NCBI GenBank assembly: GCA_046485045.1
Contig: JAWOHT010000133.1
Location: 1 to 64,000 of the forward strand
Direction of reading: 5' to 3'
Length of the DNA stretch: 64,000 nt
Source: JAFGPL01 sp046485045
Lineage (GTDB): Bacteria; Bacteroidota; Bacteroidia; Bacteroidales; UBA10428
The position numbers and the translations under genes are program-made. How positions within the stretch are numbered: position 1 is the stretch's first letter; every line of letters starts with the position of its first letter. The notes beneath the pieces were generated by a model. The model did not search any database and was not told the DNA's origin. It worked only from the letters and a program-made list of their open reading frames with translations. Below, piece by piece: positions 24,629-34,746 of this stretch.

Positions 24629-27600
24629 TCATTCTGCGATCCCAATCAAATCATCATAAAATATTCTAAACTTCTCTGCATAGTTGTTTTTAAACTCCTT
24701 AACCCCATATTTATCGGCAATCTTTAGCAGTTCATTCAGATAATAAAGCCAATTTCCGAAATCTTCCTTACTGGTGTTCTTAATCTTTTTTTCAAGTGAT
24801 TTATAATAATCAAGCTCATTGGTTAAAATGGCTGCATATTCGTTCATCGTCTCCAAACCCTTATTCTGATTGCCAGTCTCAAAATTTTGCGATATTAGTT
24901 TTAAGATAAAATAATCATCGGGGTTCAGGCTTAAAGGCATTATTTCCATGCATTTATCAATTACACTTTCAGCTTTAACTGTTTCTCCGGAGTTGTTCAG
25001 GTTGTCGGCAAGTTGTGCAAATGTCCTTCTTACACCAAGTACCTGTAACTGCCTTCTAATGGTCTGGTCTGAATAAACTGCAGGATCGTTCAGGTTGCCC
25101 CATCTGAATTTTTCCATTAACAATGTATGTGTAAACTCTGTATCCATCGTGAAACCGTATATTGAGGAAGACTGATTTGCAGGGTATGGGACAAGCCGGT
25201 ATGCAAATCCTTCTTTAACAAGGTATTTGTCCAGACCCAGGTTCTTAAGTTCTATGGGTGAAAGAAAACATAGCGGCCTTTCCCAGTTGTTGTGTGCAAT
25301 AATATCGAGCAATAGCAGCTCGCTTCTGATCAGATAGCTTTTTTGAATCGTAAAAACCATTGAATCTCCGGTTCTTTCAATTTCTTTCTCACTGAAGATT
25401 CCTGATTTTCTCAGGGCATTCCTGTCAATAGTAATTTTTAGTTTACGGGCAGGCAGGTAGTCCTGATAATTCGAATCATTTCTCAAAAGCTTTGTCTGCG
25501 GGTTATCGCTACTGATAAAATCAATGGCATCTTTCAGTTCCACAAAACGGTCTATTCTGTTTACAACATGCACAACACTTCTTTTACCATTATAAAATTT
25601 ATCAGAATCAAATGATATCGGCAATCTTTCGGCTTCGTTAATGTCTTTACGCATCTGGTCAATATACCACGAGGCTCCCAGATAAGGGTACAGCACGGCC
25701 CTTACATCAGGCCTTACCGATTCCACCTCCTGGATATACCAGAGCGGATAGGTATCGTTGTCGCCGTTTGTAAAGAGAATTGAATTACTGCGGCAGGAAT
25801 TCACATAATCATATCCAAAATCTCTGCCGGCAAAGCGGTTTGAACGATTATGGTCATCAAAATTCTGACTTAACAATAAAACCGGGACCACCATACCTGC
25901 CGCAATTGAAACCAGCATTGATGGAATTACCGTGAGGTATTTTTTAAGAAATGAAAAAACAGCCATTACGCCCATGCCAATCCAGATGGCAAATGCATAA
26001 AAAGAGCCGGCATACACATAATCTCTTTCCCGGGGTGTTACCGGTATTTCGTTCAGATAAACACCAATGGCCATTCCGGTAAACAGAAACAGCAAAAGTA
26101 CCGCGGTAAAACCCTTCCTGTCTCTTCTGTAATGCCCTACTGCACCTATAACTCCTAAAATAAAGGGAATAAAAAAGAAGGTATTTCTTGCCTTATTTTC
26201 TAATAACGAGGCTGGAAGGTTGGTTTGCTTGCCCAGTCTCAACCTGTCAATAAAACCTATTCCGCTTATCCAGTTGCCATGAAATGCATTGCCGGTTCCC
26301 TGCACATCGTCCTGCCTGCCAACGAAATTCCAGAAAAAGTACCTCCAGTACATATACCCAATCTGATACCTGAGAAAATACCTTATATTTTCAGCAAAAA
26401 CAGGTTTAATCAATGTTTCTGATTGTCCGTTTTGTGTGACCCTTATTTTTTCACCTTTTATTTTTGCCCAGTATTTATATGCTTCAGTATAATTTTCCGA
26501 ATTATCAATCAATCGTGGAAAGATGGTCATAAACCGTTTATCGTAAGTGTATTCCGGATTCAAATCGGTTTTTATATACCTGTCATTTTCATATATAAAG
26601 GTCGTTCTTGCCTTCACCCCGGTTATGGGTGCATTGTAGTATGGGCCATAAAACAAAGGCCTGCTGCCGTAATGTTCCCTGTTAAGGAAATTGCATAAAC
26701 TGAATGGATTATCAGGATTATTCATATCAATGGAAATATTCACCTGCGACCGGAAAAGAACAGAAAGGTAACAGGTATAGCCAATTATCATAAGCATTAG
26801 CGATAAAACAACTGTTTGCCATAAGAGGATATTTTTCCTGTTTGCCATTATCAGTGCAATTACCAGAATAACTCCTGTAAATAAGAAAGTTAAATAGAGG
26901 CCCGTATTCAGCGGAAGTTTTAATGTATTCACACAAAACAGATCTATTATTGCGGCTGTTTTGGCTATTCCGGGAATGAATACATACATGATAAATCCTA
27001 ACACAACCATAGCAAGCAAAAAAGAAAGAAGGATCACTTTCCGGTTGAATGTTTTGTTTTTAGACAATATAACAAAGACAATTGCCGGTATTGCCAGCAG
27101 GTTTAACAGATGCACCCCGATAGAAATACCCATAATAAAAGCAATAAAAATCAGCCATCGGGCGGCATAAACCATATCTTTTTGTTTATCCCATTTAAGA
27201 ATTGCCCAGAACACCAGTGCAGTAAGAAAAGATGAAAACGCGTAGACTTCGGCTTCAACTGCCGAAAACCAGAAACTATCTGTAAAGGCGAATGACAGTG
27301 AACCGAAAATTCCGGCAGTAAACATCAGAATTTGTTGTTTCCCGTCTGGTTTTTCATCAGCAGAAATTATTTTTTTTGTCAGCATCATGATACTCCAAAA
27401 AAGGAACATAATGGTAAAAGCGCTGGCTACCGCCGAAAACAGATTTACCATTACAGCAACCATTTGAACGTTATTACCTGCCAATAGAGAGAAAAGCCTG
27501 CCAATCATTATAAACAGGGGGGCGCCGGGTGAATGGCTTACCTGAAGCCTGTATGCACAGGCAATAAACTCGCTGCAGTCCCAAAGGCTGTTTGCCGGTT

Positions 27601-27679
27601 CAAGTGTGAATACATAAACTGATAAAGAGATGGCAAACACAAACCAGCCGCCAATGTTTTTAAGTGTATTGTAATTCAT
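24629..27679 (-). CDS. DUF2723 polytopic membrane protein (GT117-like) with C-terminal helical repeats
   Basis: A 1016-aa inner-membrane protein. The N-terminal signature SVYVFTLEPANSLWDCSEFIACAYRLQVSHSPGAPLF is diagnostic of DUF2723, which carries the acidic catalytic-type loop of GT-C transferases. About 12 transmembrane segments follow up to residue 620. The remainder is soluble and ends in TPR-like helices. The family is thought to transfer sugars from polyprenyl phosphate to proteins or glycans in Bacteroidota; the substrate here is unknown. It diverges from the aldo/keto reductase gene across a palindrome-rich 194-bp gap. Confidence 0.9.
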   Translation of the reverse strand: MNYNTLKNIGGWFVFAISLSVYVFTLEPANSLWDCSEFIACAYRLQVSHSPGAPLFIMIGRLFSLLAGNNVQMVAVMVNLFSAVASAFTIMFLFWSIMMLTKKIISADEKPDGKQQILMFTAGIFGSLSFAFTDSFWFSAVEAEVYAFSSFLTALVFWAILKWDKQKDMVYAARWLIFIAFIMGISIGVHLLNLLAIPAIVFVILSKNKTFNRKVILLSFLLAMVVLGFIMYVFIPGIAKTAAIIDLFCVNTLKLPLNTGLYLTFLFTGVILVIALIMANRKNILLWQTVVLSLMLMIIGYTCYLSVLFRSQVNISIDMNNPDNPFSLCNFLNREHYGSRPLFYGPYYNAPITGVKARTTFIYENDRYIKTDLNPEYTYDKRFMTIFPRLIDNSENYTEAYKYWAKIKGEKIRVTQNGQSETLIKPVFAENIRYFLRYQIGYMYWRYFFWNFVGRQDDVQGTGNAFHGNWISGIGFIDRLRLGKQTNLPASLLENKARNTFFFIPFILGVIGAVGHYRRDRKGFTAVLLLFLFTGMAIGVYLNEIPVTPRERDYVYAGSFYAFAIWIGMGVMAVFSFLKKYLTVIPSMLVSIAAGMVVPVLLLSQNFDDHNRSNRFAGRDFGYDYVNSCRSNSILFTNGDNDTYPLWYIQEVESVRPDVRAVLYPYLGASWYIDQMRKDINEAERLPISFDSDKFYNGKRSVVHVVNRIDRFVELKDAIDFISSDNPQTKLLRNDSNYQDYLPARKLKITIDRNALRKSGIFSEKEIERTGDSMVFTIQKSYLIRSELLLLDIIAHNNWERPLCFLSPIELKNLGLDKYLVKEGFAYRLVPYPANQSSSIYGFTMDTEFTHTLLMEKFRWGNLNDPAVYSDQTIRRQLQVLGVRRTFAQLADNLNNSGETVKAESVIDKCMEIMPLSLNPDDYFILKLISQNFETGNQNKGLETMNEYAAILTNELDYYKSLEKKIKNTSKEDFGNWLYYLNELLKIADKYGVKEFKNNYAEKFRIFYDDLIGIAE

Positions 27680-27697
27680 AAAAATTGATTTGAATAT

Positions 27698-27760
27698 TAC
27701 TGAATTCAGTACACCTTTAATGACAACAGGTTCAGTTTTTGAGAATATAAAACTGAATTC
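27698..27760 (+). promoter_or_regulatory. Paired palindromes in a divergent intergenic region
   Basis: TACTGAATTCAGTA (27698-27711) is a perfect 14-bp palindrome. A second site shares ACTGAATTC at 27752-27760 and is part of another inverted repeat, TTCAGTTTT (27731-27739) with AAAACTGAA (27749-27757). They lie between two divergent genes and could be operators; the regulator is not known. Confidence 0.4.
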
Positions 27761-27873
27761 GTCTGCTGATGTGAATTTTCAGCAAGTTGATTTCAAAACG
27801 ATGGAAGGCAACTCAAGTAAAACAGTTTTACTATTTTTGTCTTTCATACCTTGAAACATGTTACTTTTTGAAA

Positions 27874-29034
27874 ATGGAATACAGAAGATTCGGCAAAACC
27901 AACAAATCAATAAGTGTCATCACGCTCGGCGGCATGCGGTTTATTCATGCAGACGATAACCCAAGGGAAAAAATACCCGCAGATACTTTGGACCAGTGTG
28001 CCTATTCGGTAAAAAAAGCACTTGAATGCGGTATTAACCATATTGAAACTGCCTATGGATACGGGAAAAGCGAGCATGCGCTCGGCACTGCAATCAACGA
28101 CATTCTCAAAATCAGGCGAAATATCTATTATCTTATGACCAAGGGAGCGCCAAAAACTGCCGCTGAAACACGTTCACTCGTTGAGCTGCAGCTTAAAACC
28201 CTCAAAACAGATTACTTCGACTTTTATGCCTGGCATGGGATCAATAATTGGGAAAGGCTTGAAATGGCCTGCAAAAAAAAGGGGCCGGTAGAAGAGCTCC
28301 TGAAACTAAAAGAAGAAGGCATTATCGGCCATGTAGGATTCAGCACCCATGCCCCGTTAGATCTAATAATCACGAGCATCGAATCCGGAATGTTTGAATT
28401 TGTCAACCTGCATTATTACTACTTTTTTCGAAGAAATTACGCTGCCATTGCGCTTGCACAGTTAAAAGACTTGGGGGTGCTTATTATTTCACCCAACGAT
28501 AAGGGAGGGCAACTTTTTAATGCACCCGAAAAACTTAAAGAATTCACTAAACCACTTTCCCCCATTCAGTGGAATGCCAGGTTCTGTCTGGGTACTCCGG
28601 CTGTTCACACACTGTCTTTCGGAATAACCGAACCGGTACAATTTGACGAGATGACAGGAATATTTCCAACATCAATACCAATGAACCTCAACGATAAAAA
28701 AATACTGTTGGACCTGGAGGCGCAACGATTGAATGACCCATATTCCGATTACGACGGTTATGACATGGTAAATGACCTCTCTGGCATTAATATCCCCGAA
28801 GTGCTAAGGCTCAGAAAACTCTGGAAATGTTATGATATGCTGGAATTCTGCAGATACCGATACAACCTGTTTGAAGAGCATCACCACTGGTTTCCGGGAA
28901 AACCGGCAGAAAAATCAAATATTGAAAAAATTAATATGGCAAGAGTCCCAAAAAACATACCTTTGAAGGAGATTCTTCTTGAAGCACATGAAGCTTTTCA
29001 CAAAAAAGACAACAAAACCCTGCGATATATCTGA
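27874..29034 (+). CDS. Aldo/keto reductase
   Basis: A 386-aa NAD(P)H-dependent oxidoreductase. ATG 27874 gives MEYRRFGKTNKSISVITLGG, the canonical AKR N-terminus; the frame upstream of it is not convincing. Residues equivalent to the catalytic tetrad are seen in HIETAYGYG (Glu in place of the usual Asp, Tyr present), Lys in LMTKGAP and His in WHGIN. The C-terminal CRYRYNLFEEHHHWFPG lacks the CxxCxxC ferredoxin cysteines of many long anaerobic AKRs. The TPR protein follows after 7 bases. The substrate is unknown. Confidence 0.85.
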   Translation: MEYRRFGKTNKSISVITLGGMRFIHADDNPREKIPADTLDQCAYSVKKALECGINHIETAYGYGKSEHALGTAINDILKIRRNIYYLMTKGAPKTAAETRSLVELQLKTLKTDYFDFYAWHGINNWERLEMACKKKGPVEELLKLKEEGIIGHVGFSTHAPLDLIITSIESGMFEFVNLHYYYFFRRNYAAIALAQLKDLGVLIISPNDKGGQLFNAPEKLKEFTKPLSPIQWNARFCLGTPAVHTLSFGITEPVQFDEMTGIFPTSIPMNLNDKKILLDLEAQRLNDPYSDYDGYDMVNDLSGINIPEVLRLRKLWKCYDMLEFCRYRYNLFEEHHHWFPGKPAEKSNIEKINMARVPKNIPLKEILLEAHEAFHKKDNKTLRYI

Positions 29035-29041
29035 AATAATG

Positions 29042-30157
29042 ATGGTTAAACATGCTAAACTCCTTTCACTGTGTATCTTCATCTTCTGGCTGCAGAAAAT
29101 TGAGCTGAAGGGACAGATTTTACATGATCCTGAAACATTTGCAAGAATCGAAAAGGGTGTTGAAAATATCTATAATTGCAGGTTTAACGAGGCAAAAGCC
29201 GATTACAGGTTTATAAAATCCAAATACCCAAACCATGCTGTTCCGAATCTTTTCAAGGCACTGGTCATTTACTGGGAATTTTATCCGCTTATCCCGGGTA
29301 GCGAAGAAGGACGGCAGTTCATTTACAACCTTGAACTGTGCCTGCAACAGGCCGAAAAGGTACTTAAAAAAAACGAAAACGATGCCGAGAACGTACTTGC
29401 CGGCTTAGGCGCCCTGGGGCTGATGCTCCTTTATTACGCCGATAACGGCCAGACCAGAAATGTAATTTCGCTTGCCGCACCCACCTATCAGTACGTAATG
29501 AAATCGTTCAACTTCACGAAAGAATATCCCGATTTTTATTTCATTACCGGGCTCTACAACTATTACCGGGAGGCATATCCCGAAGCAAAACCAATCTACA
29601 AGCCGGTAGTTCTCTTTTTCCCGCACGGGGATAAACCACTTGGACTGAAGCAACTGAAGATTGCTGCCGATAGCGCTATTTTTTTAAAAGCCGAAGCAAT
29701 TTCTTTTCTTTCGGGGATTTACCTGAGTTTTGAAAAAAATCCTCAATATGCCTCATTTTACAGCAAAAAGCTGACGTTAAAATTTCCCGGTAACATTAAA
29801 TTCCAAACCGATCATATCAAAGATTTACTGCTTGATAAAAAATACCAGCGGGCTGAAAAAATGCTCGACACAATAATCTATCCCGCGCACAGTCGTTACC
29901 TGCAGATGAGGATAGATTGTTTCAGGGCCATTCTTTACGAAAAAGTGTATGCCAATGATAAAAAAGCCGAACAATATTACCAGATGACGATAAATAAATC
30001 GGAAGAATATAAAGATTATGCCAACGAATTCAGGTCGTACGCGTATTTCGGGTTAAGCAGGATTTACAGCCGCAAAGGGGACCTGAAAACCATGAAGCGT
30101 TACCGAAAACAGGCCGAAAGTAATGCTGTTTTCGCGGATATTGATTTTGATGATTAA
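29042..30157 (+). CDS. Exported TPR-like helical repeat protein
   Basis: A 371-aa protein starting at ATG 29042 with a signal-like N-terminus (AKLLSLCIFIFWLQKI). The rest is built of tetratricopeptide-like helix pairs, for example FNEAKADYRFIKSKYPNHAVPN and AEKVLKKNENDAENVL. It starts 7 bases after the aldo/keto reductase stop, so it is probably co-transcribed. It is likely a periplasmic or envelope-associated scaffold. No specific function recognised. Confidence 0.7.
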   Translation: MVKHAKLLSLCIFIFWLQKIELKGQILHDPETFARIEKGVENIYNCRFNEAKADYRFIKSKYPNHAVPNLFKALVIYWEFYPLIPGSEEGRQFIYNLELCLQQAEKVLKKNENDAENVLAGLGALGLMLLYYADNGQTRNVISLAAPTYQYVMKSFNFTKEYPDFYFITGLYNYYREAYPEAKPIYKPVVLFFPHGDKPLGLKQLKIAADSAIFLKAEAISFLSGIYLSFEKNPQYASFYSKKLTLKFPGNIKFQTDHIKDLLLDKKYQRAEKMLDTIIYPAHSRYLQMRIDCFRAILYEKVYANDKKAEQYYQMTINKSEEYKDYANEFRSYAYFGLSRIYSRKGDLKTMKRYRKQAESNAVFADIDFDD

Positions 30158-30209
30158 ATCAATCGAGATTAAACAGGTTATAGAACTTATTTGTCTAACC
30201 TCACTCTTT

Positions 30210-30968
30210 TTACTGTTTAACAGTTACATACACCCATCGGGTAATATCGAGCGCTGTGGTAAAGGTACTCAGGCCGGGGTAAATGTTGCCGTCTTTTCCC
30301 GAGTAATGGCCATGTCCTGTCAGCTTAAGTTCATATTGTCCATATTGCTCAGTAATATTTATCCTTGCCTTGTAAACGAGCGATGGCTGGCTTGATGTCT
30401 TGTACTCTTCATCATCGGGATATTTATTGTTTGTCCAGAATTCGTTCCAGTCCCATGTCTGATTGATCTCGAAATAGATATCGAAAATGGGTGGAATATT
30501 ATCTTTTAACCGCGAGTTTAAAACAAAATTGCCAGACGGTGTAGCGCCGGTGTATGCATCGGCAACGGGGGTTTTAACAGTCGGGACATACCACCCGTCA
30601 TCTTCTTTTACACCCCGGCTATGGGCCCACACGGGCAGTGCGGCCGGACGCCTTCTCTCGCCCGGAAGCCATTTGCCGGCAGAAGTCTCTCCATACCTGA
30701 AAACGCCTTTGGCTATTGACTCTGCAACATAAAGCGTCTGAAGATAATTGTAAGATGTATCGGTAACCCACACCGCCATCAGCGGATAGTTATGTGACTT
30801 ACCTTTTTCAAAGACCAGTTCGAGTAAAACGCCACGATTATCCTGAGAGGTATATAACGTGTCATACAACGCTGCTGTTTTAGACATGCGGCTCGTTTTG
30901 CACGAAATAACAAACATTGCCTGTACAGTAACGAAAAAAACTATTATAAGTGGAAAAAATCTTTTCAT
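30210..30968 (-). CDS. DUF2271 domain lipoprotein
   Basis: A 252-aa predicted lipoprotein; the signal ends with lipobox-like VISC (Cys at about 23). The mature part contains GKWLPGERRRPAALPVWAHSRG and DAYTGATPSGNFVL, which I recognise as the DUF2271 pattern. It starts 12 bases after the TonB-dependent receptor stop and on the same strand, so the two form a unit. A role as a surface or periplasmic partner of the receptor is an inference. Confidence 0.75.
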   Translation of the reverse strand: MKRFFPLIIVFFVTVQAMFVISCKTSRMSKTAALYDTLYTSQDNRGVLLELVFEKGKSHNYPLMAVWVTDTSYNYLQTLYVAESIAKGVFRYGETSAGKWLPGERRRPAALPVWAHSRGVKEDDGWYVPTVKTPVADAYTGATPSGNFVLNSRLKDNIPPIFDIYFEINQTWDWNEFWTNNKYPDDEEYKTSSQPSLVYKARINITEQYGQYELKLTGHGHYSGKDGNIYPGLSTFTTALDITRWVYVTVKQ

Positions 30969-30980
30969 AGTATGTATCTT

Positions 30981-33410
30981 TTAAAATTCAACCATAATAC
31001 CAATTGTAGGAAGTATTGTGCCGCTACCGTCAGATTTCAGGTAAACCAGGTCGTATTTAAGAATTCCGTTATCATCAACCACATCGTCAGTTCCCGGGTT
31101 TACGATAGAATTGCGCACCAGCCTGTCGGGCTCAAATGCCTTAAAATTATACAAATTCTGTATGTCAACATAAAGCATCAGCGACCACTTTTTAAAGAAA
31201 TACTGTTTATCTATTCTAATATCTAACTGGTGAAAAGACTTTAACCTAAGGCTATTAAACAGGGTATAGTCGAGAGAAGGGATTCCGGTTGCATCCCATA
31301 CCTCTTTAATTGAAGATTTTTCAGCATCGAAAGGGGTATAGGGCGCAGCGCCGACAAACCTCCATTTAAAGCCAAAATCCCAGTTTCTTTTGAAGCTTCG
31401 GGTAGCTGTAATGTTAAAAATATGTCTGTTGTCCCATGAGGTAGGGATAAATTCGCCTTCGCTCGACTGCAGGCCGGTGTTTTTAAATTCGCTCCATACA
31501 AGTGTGTATGAAAGTATGAGGTTTGCCCCTTTCAGATCGAGGGTACGCCCGAAAATTTCGAGGCCATAAGCCCTGCCTTCGGCAACCGGAACAAGCGCTT
31601 CGTCGCCAAAAGTACCAAAATCGGCGCCTTTGGTAGCAAGTGCCACTGAATCACTTAAAGAAAACGGATAATTTCTGTAATGCTTGTAAAAACCCTCTAT
31701 ACTGAAGTTTGATTTATCATCGGGACTGAACTCCAAGCCGGCAACCAGTTGATCTGATGCAATAAAGGATATGCCGTTTTTTCTGTTTACAAATTCCCCT
31801 GAATTGTCCTTATACCCGAGCGCAGTATAAGGAGGACGTTGATAATACCTGCCAGTATTAAAATTAAAAATGAATTTTTCAGACAATACATACGAAGCCG
31901 AAAACCTTGGAGAAAACTGCTTTAACGGGTTAGTCATCTCATCGGAATATGAGCTGCCGTCAAACCGCAGACCGGCAGATAGAATAAGCCTGTTGCCAAG
32001 ATAATTGTTGCTTACCTGCCCGAACAATCCGTAATTGAACATATCGAGAAAAGAGGCATAGTTAAGATCCTGGCTGGTTTCACTCAGAATAATCTTACGG
32101 TATGTACTGTTTTCGTACTTCGCATATTCAAAGTTTATTCCATAATTAACTTTAATATTGTTTTTTATAGTGGAATTACGCTCATACCTAAACTTGTTTT
32201 CACTTTCTATTGATGAATAGTCAAGCGTTTTGGGCAGGTTTTCATCATTTTGTTCATGCTTGTAGGCAACATTATTCAGCATATTTCTGCTCAACACCCA
32301 TGTATCGAAACCATTTTCACTGAAATGTTTATAAACCAGTCCGAATGTATAATTCCACTGATCGTTTTCGGGCAGGTAACCGAGAATAAACCTCTGGTCG
32401 GCTGTTTCATTTGCGTTGAGGTTAAGCTTGTTCTGGTCGAGGGCGCCGAGACCTATGACTGTAAGTTCGTTTTTTTCGTTAAAACGGGTTCTGAGTTTAA
32501 ACTGAAAATCGTTGTAAGTTGGAAGGAATGGCAATTCGAGCGCGGCAAACAAAAGCTGCAGGTACGACCTTCTTGCCGACAGGATATAAGATGTTTTATC
32601 ACCCAAAGGCCCGTCGAGCGTAAGCGCAAGGTCTGATGCGCCTACTGTGGCCCTGAATTTTGGTTTCTCTTTGTTGCCATCAATCTGCCTGAAATCGAGT
32701 ACCGAGCTCAATGCATTGCCCCTGTTGGCCGGAAAAGCGCCGGAATAAAAATTCACCTCACGTATAAAATCAACATTAATAATACCTACCGGCCCACCCG
32801 AAGCACCTTGTGTGGCAAAATGGTTGAGGTTGGGTATCTCAACGCCGTCGAGATAGAATTTACTTTCACTTGGCCCGCCACCCCGCACAATTACATCGTT
32901 ACGGTATGCGGGAGTAGAGGCAACACCCGGAAACGATTGTATAACTCTTGATATATCCCTGTTGCCGCCGGGATTTTTTTCAATTTCGGCAACACCTATA
33001 CGCCTCAAAGACACCGGGCTCTCTTCTTGTCTTCGGAAAGGTGAAGCTTTAACAACCACGGCATCCAGCTCTATATTAGCCTCCTGTAGCGCGATTTCGA
33101 TATAACTGTTTTTTGCATTGGTAACCAGAAACCGGGTAGTGACAAAATCTTCGAACCCCACAGAAGAAGCCTTTAGTTGCACATAACCGGGCTTAATGCC
33201 CGTAAAAATAAAGCGCCCGTCGAGATCACTTACAGTACCGATGGTTGTTTCCCATATTATAATGGTTGCAAAGGGAATAGGTTCGTTATTCTTGGCATTG
33301 GATATCCTCCCTTCTATTGTTCCAATGTTTATACCCTGTGCATCAACAGTATTGTCAGAATAAAATATAAATAAGAGTGACAGAATAAAGGTATATAGAT
33401 ATGTCTTCAT
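30981..33410 (-). CDS. TonB-dependent outer membrane receptor
   Basis: An 809-aa outer membrane protein with a signal peptide (about 1-24) and a carboxypeptidase-regulatory-like beta domain (about 28-115, GRISNAKNNEPIPFATI). The plug domain (about 120-235) contains IQSFPGVASTPAYRNDVIVRGG and FYLDGVEIPNLNHF. A 22-strand barrel ends in hydrophobic LPTIGIMVEF with a C-terminal Phe. The plug type resembles the peptide/metal receptors rather than SusC. The following DUF2271 lipoprotein is not a SusD. The substrate is unknown. Confidence 0.93.
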   Translation of the reverse strand: MKTYLYTFILSLLFIFYSDNTVDAQGINIGTIEGRISNAKNNEPIPFATIIIWETTIGTVSDLDGRFIFTGIKPGYVQLKASSVGFEDFVTTRFLVTNAKNSYIEIALQEANIELDAVVVKASPFRRQEESPVSLRRIGVAEIEKNPGGNRDISRVIQSFPGVASTPAYRNDVIVRGGGPSESKFYLDGVEIPNLNHFATQGASGGPVGIINVDFIREVNFYSGAFPANRGNALSSVLDFRQIDGNKEKPKFRATVGASDLALTLDGPLGDKTSYILSARRSYLQLLFAALELPFLPTYNDFQFKLRTRFNEKNELTVIGLGALDQNKLNLNANETADQRFILGYLPENDQWNYTFGLVYKHFSENGFDTWVLSRNMLNNVAYKHEQNDENLPKTLDYSSIESENKFRYERNSTIKNNIKVNYGINFEYAKYENSTYRKIILSETSQDLNYASFLDMFNYGLFGQVSNNYLGNRLILSAGLRFDGSSYSDEMTNPLKQFSPRFSASYVLSEKFIFNFNTGRYYQRPPYTALGYKDNSGEFVNRKNGISFIASDQLVAGLEFSPDDKSNFSIEGFYKHYRNYPFSLSDSVALATKGADFGTFGDEALVPVAEGRAYGLEIFGRTLDLKGANLILSYTLVWSEFKNTGLQSSEGEFIPTSWDNRHIFNITATRSFKRNWDFGFKWRFVGAAPYTPFDAEKSSIKEVWDATGIPSLDYTLFNSLRLKSFHQLDIRIDKQYFFKKWSLMLYVDIQNLYNFKAFEPDRLVRNSIVNPGTDDVVDDNGILKYDLVYLKSDGSGTILPTIGIMVEF

Positions 33411-33619
33411 TGGTTTTATTTTGAAATCATAACAAGAAAAAATATTTTTTGTTCACTATTTTAATTAATAGATTAAACAATATTAATTGGCACTGGTTGA
33501 TAAAACAAAATACTGTTAAAATTAATTCTCCATCTCAAAAAAGCTATAAAGCTTAATAAATAATTATATGCAATGTAAGTTTGGTGTAAGCCGAAAATTT
33601 TCTTCTTAGCATTTGCGGT

Positions 33620-33652
33620 AACTTTCCAAAAGTTTAAAACTTTTGGAAAGTT
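33620..33652 (-). terminator. 33-bp near-perfect palindrome spanning the GSCFA stop codon
   Basis: AACTTTCCAAAAGTTT (33620-33635) and its exact complement (33637-33652) flank one central base. The stop codon of the GSCFA gene (33634-33636) lies inside it. It may act as terminator or mRNA stabiliser; there is no T-run after it. Confidence 0.5.
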
Positions 33653-34620
33653 TGAAAATAATCGCTCTCAGGTGAAAAATCCAATAATGGAAACCTGGAT
33701 TTTAACTTTTCGATATAATCCAGCATCGTTTTTCTGAACTTGGCTGTTTCGCCTGAAGAGGGATTTGTCACCCTGTGTTCCATGGCCTTAATCAGCTTAT
33801 CAATTTCTTTCAAGTCAGCCATCGTCTTTTCAGAAAAATATGTTTCTGAAAACCGTTTCCATACATAATCAATAGCAGCCTCTGAAGGGTGAAGCATGTC
33901 TTTTGCATAAAAACGGTAATCGCGCAGTTCATCCATAAAAATTTCGTAAGCAGGAAAGTACGATGCAAAATCAAATTTTTCAATCAGTTGGTGTATGGCC
34001 ACCTGCAATACCGATTTACTAAGCTGATTGTTAACAGCCCCATCTTTCCAATGCCTTATGGGGCTTACGGTAAAAATTACCCTTAATCGCGGGTAATTAT
34101 CTTTTATTTTCTGCAACAGGGAAGCATACTCAAGGGTTATCTGTTCCGGATTAAGAATATACCTGCGGAATTCACGGGCAGGGATTTTATGGCAGTTGGC
34201 AACTACCTGTCCGGTTTTTATAAACTCATATACCCAGGCTGTGCCGAATGTAACAAACAGAAAGTCAGCTTGTGAAAGAAATTCACCGGCATTTTTCATG
34301 GTATGGTTTATCTTTTCCAGGCACTTAGGCTTATCAGCATCTGTAAATGCCGTGTAATGATAAAAACTAAGCCAGTGGTTATTAAAACAATAAAGATCGC
34401 TTTCTGTAAATGTTTTTTGTTCTAAAAGCATACCAATATCTTTACTTACAGACAGCGGATTATACAAAACGCCGAAAGGGTTATGTATTACCCCAAACTT
34501 AAGTCTTTGCATTAATAAACCGATATTATCGGCAAAACAGGAACCAATAAAAAGACATTTGCTGTTGTAATCAATCCTGAAGGGGCTTTGCGGTATATCA
34601 ACTATTGTCCTGAATTCCAT
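33634..34620 (-). CDS. GSCFA domain protein
   Basis: A 328-aa SGNH/GDSL-related hydrolase-like protein. The signature CLFIGSCFADNIG is at about residue 20, and the conserved FGVLYNPLSV and LFVTFGTAWVYEF follow. A later DMLHPSEAAIDYVW (about 260) provides the Asp-His pair expected of SGNH-type hydrolases. It is cytoplasmic, with no signal. The family is widespread in Bacteroidota and of unknown substrate. The end of the gene is embedded in a perfect palindrome. Confidence 0.9.
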   Translation of the reverse strand: MEFRTIVDIPQSPFRIDYNSKCLFIGSCFADNIGLLMQRLKFGVIHNPFGVLYNPLSVSKDIGMLLEQKTFTESDLYCFNNHWLSFYHYTAFTDADKPKCLEKINHTMKNAGEFLSQADFLFVTFGTAWVYEFIKTGQVVANCHKIPAREFRRYILNPEQITLEYASLLQKIKDNYPRLRVIFTVSPIRHWKDGAVNNQLSKSVLQVAIHQLIEKFDFASYFPAYEIFMDELRDYRFYAKDMLHPSEAAIDYVWKRFSETYFSEKTMADLKEIDKLIKAMEHRVTNPSSGETAKFRKTMLDYIEKLKSRFPLLDFSPESDYFQTFQKF

Positions 34621-34667
34621 AAACTATTTTACACTGGTTAACACCATTTTTATGATAATAATTCCTG

Positions 34668-34675
34668 TAAATTTG
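34668..34675 (+). promoter_or_regulatory. Bacteroidota -7 box upstream of yjbQ
   Basis: TAAATTTG fits the TAnnTTTG consensus, about 70 bases before the chosen ATG at 34747. The -33 region is not clear. Confidence 0.4.
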
Positions 34676-34746
34676 CAGAAAAAAAGCAAATTCAGGCAAC
34701 AAATACATGTAATTTATAAAATCATACATATTAATTGAATATTGTA

